Source: CALXZG01 sp034184445 (GTDB lineage: Bacteria > Pseudomonadota > Alphaproteobacteria > CAAHEQ01 > UBA3637). From it: a stretch of 6,679 nt of DNA. The translations under genes were made by a program, and so were the position numbers. The notes beneath the pieces were generated by a model. It saw only the letters and a list, made by a program, of their open reading frames with translations, ran no database searches and had not been told where the DNA came from. Shown here in pieces: positions 1-5,602 of the stretch. The DNA lies in contig JAXFZX010000053.1 of the NCBI GenBank assembly GCA_034184445.1, forward strand, positions 1 to 6,679, in the 5' to 3' direction. Position 1 is the first letter of the stretch. Every line of letters starts with the position of its first letter.

Positions 1-1342
1 CTTTCATCAGGCCAAGTAAGCGCACGCAATCTGTCGGATAGTCATAGGTCAACACTTTGGCCTTTTTCAACAATTCTACACCTTCACGCACACGTGACCC
101 ACCAATAAAGGAACAGAAAATGTTAATATTCTTAAACTGAGGTGCCAATTTGATGATGGCCTCGGCAGTTTCTTTGGGCTCTGTGGACATTTGCGGTGTC
201 AGCAAAACGATAATATTTTTGTATTCCCCCGATTCACAGAGAACTCGCAAAGCATTTTCATACCGATCAGCCTTAGCATCTCCCACGACATCAATCGGGT
301 TCCCAACAGATGCTTCCGGTGTTAAGACAGCACGGAGTTTTTCAATTGTGGCTTCCGATGGACGAGCCAAATCCAATTTGGCTTCTTCACATAGATCCGA
401 TGCCAACACGCCCACACCGCCGGCATTGGTTAAAATACCGACCGAACCGCCGAAATCCGTATGATTTACATTTTGTAAAAGTTCCAAGGCCCCAAAAAGT
501 TCACGCGTTGTATAAACCTGAATGGCACCACTGCGTTGTAAAGCAATTTCCAAGACCCGATAATTCGGCGCCAATGATCCCGTATGGGATAAACTGGCGG
601 CTTGGGCTTTGGATGATTTTCCGGGTTCCATAATCACACAGGGCTTAGTTTTTGAAACTTCCTTTAACACACGCAAAAATTCCTGCCCTTTTTTAAGACC
701 TTCCAAATAGAACACAAAAGCCTTTGTATTGGGGTCGTGTTGAATGGCTTCCAAAAGACTAGCTTCATTCAAATCGGCTTTATTCCCGATGGAAATAAAG
801 TGAGAAAAGCCGATTCCTTTTTCTTCGGCCCAATCCAAAATAGCACTGCAATACGCACCCGATTGAGAAACAAAGGCCACATTTCCTTTTAGGGGAAAGC
901 ATGGTGCAAAAGAAGCATTTAATTTATCAAAAGTGGAAATATGCCCCAAGCAGTTTGGTCCCAATAAATTAATACCGGCATCTAAGCATTTTTTAGCAAT
1001 GGCCAATTCCAAATCTTTATGCCCCGCTTCACCAAAACCGGCGGTAATAATACTGATGTTCTTGGCACCATTGGCAATCGCATCATCAACGGCCGCTTCA
1101 CAAAAACGCGCCGGCACCAATAAGACCACCAAATCCAACGCTTCGGGAATATCACGAGTGGAGGCAAAGCATTTTTTGCCCTTTAATTCCTGCCCTGCCA
1201 ATTTCGGATTTACCCCATACAGATTCCCTTGGAATCCTGCATCAATTAAATTTTTAAAAACGACTGCGCCTAATTTTGACTCATCGGCTGATACACCCAC
1301 AACCGCAACAGATTTAGGATTAAAAAAAGTTTGAAGACTCAT
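1..1342 (-). CDS. Acetyl/acyl-CoA synthetase (ADP-forming) type protein, N-terminal part (3' end outside window)
   Basis: Reading the minus strand from ATG at 1342 gives 447 open codons that run off the left edge, so the C-terminus is missing. Residues about 5-130 are a Rossmann CoA-binding domain (SVAVVGVS, then VNPK, then GPNCLG at 128-133). Residues about 150-290 are a succinyl-CoA-ligase-like flavodoxin domain, with SQSGA at 159-163, GNKAD at 186-190 and YLEG at 212-215. SLSHTGSLA at 250-258 holds H253, the expected phospho-histidine. Known family members convert acyl-CoA, ADP and phosphate to acid, CoA and ATP in the cytoplasm, usually yielding acetate and ATP. The start has an AAGGA ribosome site 8 nt upstream (1350-1354) and a consensus promoter behind it. 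The unseen part should carry an ATP-grasp domain of roughly 220 residues. If a GNAT domain follows instead, the protein would be a Pat-type lysine acetyltransferase. Family is sure; exact activity is not. Confidence 0.9.
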   Translation of the reverse strand, partial: MSLQTFFNPKSVAVVGVSADESKLGAVVFKNLIDAGFQGNLYGVNPKLAGQELKGKKCFASTRDIPEALDLVVLLVPARFCEAAVDDAIANGAKNISIITAGFGEAGHKDLELAIAKKCLDAGINLLGPNCLGHISTFDKLNASFAPCFPLKGNVAFVSQSGAYCSAILDWAEEKGIGFSHFISIGNKADLNEASLLEAIQHDPNTKAFVFYLEGLKKGQEFLRVLKEVSKTKPCVIMEPGKSSKAQAASLSHTGSLAPNYRVLEIALQRSGAIQVYTTRELFGALELLQNVNHTDFGGSVGILTNAGGVGVLASDLCEEAKLDLARPSEATIEKLRAVLTPEASVGNPIDVVGDAKADRYENALRVLCESGEYKNIIVLLTPQMSTEPKETAEAIIKLAPQFKNINIFCSFIGGSRVREGVELLKKAKVLTYDYPTDCVRLLGLMK

Positions 1343-1381
1343 ATATTTTTCCTTTCATATTGTTAAACTTTGATGTCGCGC

Positions 1382-1410
1382 ATTATAGAATTTTATCCCC
1401 CATTTGTCAA
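1382..1410 (-). promoter_or_regulatory. Consensus sigma70-type promoter of the acyl-CoA synthetase gene
   Basis: On the minus strand TTGACA lies at 1410-1405 and TATAAT at 1387-1382, separated by exactly 17 bp. Both hexamers are perfect matches to the housekeeping consensus. The start of transcription would fall near 1375, giving a leader of about 33 nt that holds the AAGGA ribosome site. This implies strong, largely constitutive expression of the synthetase gene. Confidence 0.85.
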
Positions 1411-1453
1411 GATGAAAATATATATTTCAAAGTATTCAAATTTTACAAAAAAC

Positions 1454-1481
1454 TTGACAATATAATTTAAAATGATATACT
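1454..1481 (+). promoter_or_regulatory. Sigma70-type promoter of the family 2 glycosyltransferase gene
   Basis: TTGACA at 1454-1459 and TATACT at 1476-1481 are separated by 16 bp; the -35 is perfect and the -10 has five of six matches. Transcription would begin near 1488, about 33 nt before the start codon at 1521. The promoter diverges from the synthetase promoter, with 43 bp of very AT-rich DNA between the two -35 boxes. Confidence 0.75.
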
Positions 1482-1520
1482 AGAACTTAATGAAAATAGA
1501 GCATGGAGCCTTAGAATAAA

Positions 1521-2492
1521 ATGTTAACCTCTTATCCTGATATTTCGGTCATCGTTCCCGTTCATAACTCATCCCGATATTTAGGTGAATGTTTGGATTC
1601 TATTTTAAGGCAATCACATAAAAACATTGAAATTATTTGCATCAATGACGGCAGCTGTGATCATTCTGGGCAAATTTTAAAAGATTACAGGGCAAAAGAT
1701 GCCCGAATAAAGGTTATTACCACAGACTGCCACGGTGTTGGATCAGCACGAAATCGGGGAATAGATATAGCAAAGGCACCTTATATATTTTTTGCAGATA
1801 GTGATGATGTATTGCATAGAGAGGCTTTATCCAATTTAATCAAAATTGCCATGACATCAAATGCAGATATTGTATGTGCTAAGTATAAAAAAGTAAAAAA
1901 TCCCCGTTTGCAAGATGAAAGGAAATTGTTGGGTGATTTTTCCTTAAACACGAATCCGATTTCGTGCTTTGGCCAAAGGCCACCCCAAACACCTATTACG
2001 GTATGGAATAAACTTTTTAAAAGAGAGATCATAGAAAAAGTCCGCTTCATACCAAAAGTATTTTTTGAAGATACCGCCTTTACACTAGATGTCTTTTCAA
2101 AAGCGAACACTTGTGCTTTATGCCAAGATGTCACATACTTTTATAGAACGGGAAATAGTTCCATCATGCGTAGCCATATTACCGAACAAAAAATCAATGA
2201 CTTTTGCAGCGTGTTGCGGACTGTTGATAGACAGTTTCAGGATAAACCCGATATGCATCGGCTCATATTTTCAACTTATCTTAATCCCGAACTTTTAAGT
2301 CTTCTTTATCTTCGGTTTTGGATCTCTAAGCATTTGCGTAGATATATGCATGAGCAAGTTCAACCGGTTATCCGAAGTATCCAAAAGAACACCCATACTC
2401 TTGTCCCAAATAATTGCGGTATCAACGGAAAAAATTGTTCTAAAACGCAACTCCTTTGGGAAATATTAAAGAGTAGGATTTGTAAAAATTAG
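1521..2492 (+). CDS. Family 2 (GT-A fold) glycosyltransferase
   Basis: This 323-residue protein is a typical family 2 inverting glycosyltransferase, which transfers a sugar from a nucleotide-sugar donor during cell-surface polysaccharide or lipopolysaccharide synthesis on the cytoplasmic side. The N-terminal GT-A domain covers about residues 8-215: ISVIVPVHN at 8-16, the nucleotide-binding INDGS at 41-45, GVGSARNRG at 72-80, and the metal-binding DSDD at 93-96. The acceptor half has VWNKLFKRE at 161-169, the FFED motif at 181-184 whose acidic pair is expected to include the catalytic base, and YFYRTGNSSIMR at 206-217. The remaining C-terminal part, about 105 residues, is basic and unassigned, with no clear membrane helix. 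The start is preceded by GGAG at 1505-1508, a rather long 12 nt away, and by its own promoter. No other polysaccharide gene is adjacent, so the sugar and acceptor cannot be named. It converges with the HExxH gene, with 34 bp between the stops. Confidence 0.9.
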   Translation: MLTSYPDISVIVPVHNSSRYLGECLDSILRQSHKNIEIICINDGSCDHSGQILKDYRAKDARIKVITTDCHGVGSARNRGIDIAKAPYIFFADSDDVLHREALSNLIKIAMTSNADIVCAKYKKVKNPRLQDERKLLGDFSLNTNPISCFGQRPPQTPITVWNKLFKREIIEKVRFIPKVFFEDTAFTLDVFSKANTCALCQDVTYFYRTGNSSIMRSHITEQKINDFCSVLRTVDRQFQDKPDMHRLIFSTYLNPELLSLLYLRFWISKHLRRYMHEQVQPVIRSIQKNTHTLVPNNCGINGKNCSKTQLLWEILKSRICKN

Positions 2493-2526
2493 CCTCCATT
2501 ATTAAGATAATAACATATTCTAACTT

Positions 2527-3168
2527 TTACCAATTATCACACAAGGCCGATGTTTGGGCATAAGATTCGGGGGTATCTATAATGTAATTTTTTTCGGCAA
2601 TTTTTGCGTTAATATAATCTATCAGTGGCTGAATTTCCTTAATCACACGGTTGAATTGGCGTTGAAAAATTTGTTGAGCCTCAGCACCAGAATAAGCATA
2701 TTCAGGTTCAATATGCGATAACGCCGTTTCAAGGGCCTGTTCTATGTCGGATTTAAAAAACATCATGGCCTCTTGGGATACGCGGACATGGTAATTTTCA
2801 TGTTCTTTAACAACCTCATATTCACAAGACCCCGGTGCATACTTTCTGTCAATATACACATCCAAGGTGTTATATCCGATCGTCAAATCAAACCGCTTTA
2901 TTTGCACACAAAAAGTATGCCCCTCTATATGTTGAACCTCGGGGTCGGCAGACCCCGTAATTCCTAATTTGGATACCGTCATTCCCAATGTATTGGGGGA
3001 CATTTTTTGGGGGGCATTTCGCAAAAATTCATCCCGCGATAAATGTGTAATATATCGCACCACCCCTGCCCTAGTGAACACGGTTATCATTGGTGTTATC
3101 GTGCGGCAAAAAGCATTTGCTTTTCCCGAAAAAATCAGGCATAATAATATTATCCAACCGTATCGCAT
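2527..3168 (-). CDS. Secreted HExxH protein, putative periplasmic zinc metallopeptidase
   Basis: This 213-residue protein begins with a Sec signal peptide: MRY, a hydrophobic stretch at 5-14, and a likely cleavage after the ANA at 17-19. No lipobox is present, so it should be soluble in the periplasm or beyond. HENYH at 123-127 fits the zincin HExxH motif, with E124 as the candidate catalytic base; a third zinc ligand is not obvious. The preceding block (DVYIDRKYAPGSCEYEVV at 103-120) followed by HExxH resembles the DUF922-type predicted peptidases, but I assign that only loosely. The mature part has four cysteines (21, 87, 115, 210), which could form two disulfides. The region after about 160 looks mainly helical. 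The start is supported by AAGGG at 3177-3173, 4 nt upstream. The gene diverges from exonuclease III and stands alone. No substrate can be inferred, and catalytic activity is unproven. Confidence 0.75.
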   Translation of the reverse strand: MRYGWIILLCLIFSGKANAFCRTITPMITVFTRAGVVRYITHLSRDEFLRNAPQKMSPNTLGMTVSKLGITGSADPEVQHIEGHTFCVQIKRFDLTIGYNTLDVYIDRKYAPGSCEYEVVKEHENYHVRVSQEAMMFFKSDIEQALETALSHIEPEYAYSGAEAQQIFQRQFNRVIKEIQPLIDYINAKIAEKNYIIDTPESYAQTSALCDNW

Positions 3169-3184
3169 AATGCCCTTATAGCAT

Positions 3185-3188
3185 GGAG
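3185..3188 (+). promoter_or_regulatory. Ribosome binding site that fixes the exonuclease III start
   Basis: GGAG at 3185-3188 lies 9 nt before the ATG at 3198. An in-frame ATG at 3183 overlaps this site and would leave itself without a ribosome site. The protein from 3198 (MQRIISWN) also matches the usual short exonuclease III N-terminus, so 3198 is preferred. Confidence 0.75.
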
Positions 3189-3197
3189 AAATTAAAA

Positions 3198-3989
3198 ATG
3201 CAAAGAATTATTTCCTGGAATGTTGCTTCCATTCGCGCCAGATGGCCTCTTTTGGCAGATTTTTTACGGCAAGAACAACCCGATATCGTTTTTTTACAAG
3301 AAATTAAAACAACGGAAGAGCACTTTCCCTTTATGGAGGCACAAATAGAAGGATACCACGCCATTATATCGGGACAAAAGGGATATAACGGGGTAGCCAT
3401 ATTGTCTAAAAAAAGCTTAAAAAACATGAAATACAGCCTCAAAGGATTTGAAGATCAAGCCCGTTTTATCCAGGCAGAAACAGAGGCTGGGACCATATTG
3501 ATATCGGTATATGTCCCCAATGGCAATCCACCGGTAAAAAATCCAGAAGATACCACTCGTTTAAAATATAAATTACAGTGGATGAATGCGTTAAATGAAC
3601 ATATTCAATATCTGATTAAGCAGGGGAAAACAATTATTATAGGCGGTGATTTTAATGTCATTGAACGGGATACCGATGTCTATAATCCGGATCTATTTCG
3701 GTGTGGTGCCCTGATGTGTGATTCCGTGCGACAAAGCTATGCCGAATTGGGAAAGGCAGGACTTATCAATGTTGTGCGATCCTTTAACCCCCTTCCACAT
3801 ACCTATTCATTTTGGGATTTTCAAGGGGGTGCATGGCGATTAAATCACGGGATTTTATTAGATGCCCTTTGGATAACAGCCGATTTACAAGTGACAAATG
3901 CACAAATCTATCAAAATATTCGGTCAAAAGTCGGGACATCGGATCATGTCCCTGTCGGAGCAGATATCAAATATCCCCTCAATTTATAA
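3198..3989 (+). CDS. xth: Exodeoxyribonuclease III / AP endonuclease
   Basis: This 263-residue enzyme belongs to the exonuclease III/APE1 family, which cuts DNA 5' to abasic sites and removes 3' blocking groups in base-excision repair, using a metal ion. Length is normal for the family (E. coli XthA is 268). All main active-site residues are visible: N8 in SWN, E35 in LQEIK, Y105 in VYVPNG, D151 and N153 in GGDFNV, D222 in LLDAL, and the D249-H250 pair in SDHVPV. The block GAWRLNHG at 211-218 resembles alphaproteobacterial XthA proteins. One oddity is that the usual arginine two residues before D222 (GIRID in relatives) is leucine here (GILLD). The start codon lies 29 bp from that of the divergent HExxH gene, so its promoter must lie inside that gene. 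Its last 6 bases overlap the end of the GT41 gene. Function is confident; the choice among Xth subfamilies is less so. Confidence 0.95.
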   Translation: MQRIISWNVASIRARWPLLADFLRQEQPDIVFLQEIKTTEEHFPFMEAQIEGYHAIISGQKGYNGVAILSKKSLKNMKYSLKGFEDQARFIQAETEAGTILISVYVPNGNPPVKNPEDTTRLKYKLQWMNALNEHIQYLIKQGKTIIIGGDFNVIERDTDVYNPDLFRCGALMCDSVRQSYAELGKAGLINVVRSFNPLPHTYSFWDFQGGAWRLNHGILLDALWITADLQVTNAQIYQNIRSKVGTSDHVPVGADIKYPLNL

Positions 3990-5576
3990 GGCACCCTTGT
4001 TTTCTTTTTTATAGGTATCAATCATATCCATACATACTTTTTCAAAATGGCGTGCATAAAGATCGGAATCAAAGAAGGGGCTTGTCTTTTTCTTATCGGC
4101 TAATTTTTCTTTTATTTTTGCCCATTCATTCGGATGTGATGCATAAAAAAGGATTTTTTCTTCATATTCCTGAACATCTTTTGCGATTAATTCCGGCATA
4201 TCCAAGGTATTCAAAATGGAACCACATACCCGTGATGCAAAAGTTTGCCCAGGACATGTGATCAATGGGCACCCTGCAAACAGGGCCTCAGCCGCCGTTG
4301 TATGGGCATTATAGTATTGTGTATCCAAAAACAAATCCGCACACCGATATCGTGCCAAATGATCCGCATGTGAGGGTAAAAAGCGTGCAAAAATAATTCT
4401 GTTCCCATCTATTTTAAATTTTTGAGCATAATCCAACATATTTTTTTCAAAAAGAGGACTTTTGGCAAAAAGCCACAAAACCGTTTCGGGAACTTTTTGT
4501 AAAATACGCAACCAAATATCAATATATTCCGTTGTATATTTATAATCATTACAAAAACATGCTAAAACAAATTTATCCTCAGGCAACCCAAGACTTTTGC
4601 GTTTATACAAAGCCGGATTAATACTATTTTTTACATCATAGGTAAAATAGCACGGAAGATAGACAAATTTTTCTCCATAATATTTTTGTTCTGATGGCGG
4701 CAGAACATACTGATCACATAAAATATAATCAACGCCGGGTATTTTCCCAAGTGTTCCAGAATAACCCAAAAATGTTGCTTGAATCGGAGCAGGCCTATAA
4801 GTCAATGTAGAAAGCTTATTAAACGAAGTAAAGCCATTTAAATCTATTAAAATATCTATTTCATCACTGAAAATTTGGTCTGCTATTTGCTTATCCGATA
4901 ATTGAGATACTTTACGATAAAAAACATTTTTTGTTTGAATACGCTTTTTTCTTTCGTGATCCTCGGAATTTTTCTGATCTATATCATAAAGATACACTTG
5001 AAATTTTTTAGAATCAATACTTTCAAACAAATTACTGATGACATATGAAACAGGATGGAAATTGAAATCAGCACTGATAAAAGCAATTTTTATTCTACGA
5101 TCTGCATAGGTTCTATCATCAAAAGAATAATAGGTGGGTTTTGGGGCAAATGATGGATTATCCCGAGTAAATAATAATGTATCCGAGTATAATTCCTGAT
5201 TACTAAACGGTTCGGAGAGTAAAGGAAAAGGCGACATAGATTGTCCTTGTTTCAATAAATCCTTTACCCATTCGCGTTCTTTGTTATGAATATCCCACCG
5301 TGCTATTCTTTTTGAAATTTCCAAAGTCATAGCATGCGTTTCCATAGAGGCATCATTTCCCTGTATTTGAAACAACTGAATTAATGTATTTAGTGCTTCT
5401 TCATAATTTCCCAATTCCTGTTGAATCTTGGCTATGTTATACAGGGCACTTACAGAATTGGGAACAGCATTTAATGCCCTTTTAAAAAACACCAAAGCAT
5501 CCGCTTTAAAATGTTTATTCAGCAATGCTGTCCCCTGTTTCATATCGGATTCAAAAGAGGCTATGTTATCCGTCAT
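3984..5576 (-). CDS. TPR-containing GT41 (O-GlcNAc transferase/SPINDLY-like) glycosyltransferase
   Basis: The 530-residue protein lacks a signal peptide and should act in the cytoplasm. Two TPR units span about residues 14-75. The rest is a GT41 catalytic region of two Rossmann lobes. Lobe one has RIKIAFISADFNFHPVSY at 161-178 with H174 at the position of a key OGT histidine, DLNGFT at 245-250, RPAPIQATFLGYSGTLG at 261-277 and DYILCD at 283-288. Lobe two has CNDYK at 342-346, where K346 matches the donor-phosphate lysine, then YNAHTTAAEALFAG at 422-435 and GQTFASRV at 443-450. Known family members put a single sugar (GlcNAc, fucose, or glucose in HMW1C types) on Ser, Thr or Asn of proteins. 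Here E430 replaces the usual Asp of the HTTxxD motif. The gene follows the pilin-like gene by 26 bp, with a weak ATAGG ribosome site at 5590-5586, and likely shares its transcript. The pilin is therefore a candidate substrate (inference). Donor sugar and acceptor residue are unknown. The DNA is visibly AT-richer than the left-edge gene. Confidence 0.9.
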   Translation of the reverse strand: MTDNIASFESDMKQGTALLNKHFKADALVFFKRALNAVPNSVSALYNIAKIQQELGNYEEALNTLIQLFQIQGNDASMETHAMTLEISKRIARWDIHNKEREWVKDLLKQGQSMSPFPLLSEPFSNQELYSDTLLFTRDNPSFAPKPTYYSFDDRTYADRRIKIAFISADFNFHPVSYVISNLFESIDSKKFQVYLYDIDQKNSEDHERKKRIQTKNVFYRKVSQLSDKQIADQIFSDEIDILIDLNGFTSFNKLSTLTYRPAPIQATFLGYSGTLGKIPGVDYILCDQYVLPPSEQKYYGEKFVYLPCYFTYDVKNSINPALYKRKSLGLPEDKFVLACFCNDYKYTTEYIDIWLRILQKVPETVLWLFAKSPLFEKNMLDYAQKFKIDGNRIIFARFLPSHADHLARYRCADLFLDTQYYNAHTTAAEALFAGCPLITCPGQTFASRVCGSILNTLDMPELIAKDVQEYEEKILFYASHPNEWAKIKEKLADKKKTSPFFDSDLYARHFEKVCMDMIDTYKKENKGAL

Positions 5577-5602
5577 ATTCCATTACCTATCATAAAAAGT
5601 CA

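Noticed and set aside
150..1334. Plus-strand open frames of 104, 107 and 133 codons opposite the acyl-CoA synthetase.
   Set aside because: They lie opposite a continuous, well-conserved minus-strand gene and have no family resemblance or ribosome sites.
2499..2515. Short inverted repeat TTATT-AAGAT-AATAA between the convergent glycosyltransferase and HExxH genes as a terminator.
   Set aside because: The five-pair stem is all A-T and has no following U tract, so it would not form a stable intrinsic terminator.
3106..3111. Lipoprotein reading of the HExxH protein, with Cys21 just after the signal peptide.
   Set aside because: The residues before the Cys (Asn-Ala-Phe) do not fit a lipobox; an ANA signal-peptidase I site directly precedes them.
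3117..3145. Possible exonuclease III promoter, TTGCTT at 3117-3122 and CATAAT at 3140-3145 with a 17 bp spacer.
   Set aside because: The -35 matches only three of six positions and the region is AT-rich, so chance matches are expected; too weak to list as a feature.
3183..3197. Upstream in-frame ATG at 3183 as the exonuclease III start.
   Set aside because: It overlaps the GGAG ribosome site used by the ATG at 3198 and adds five residues not typical of the family.
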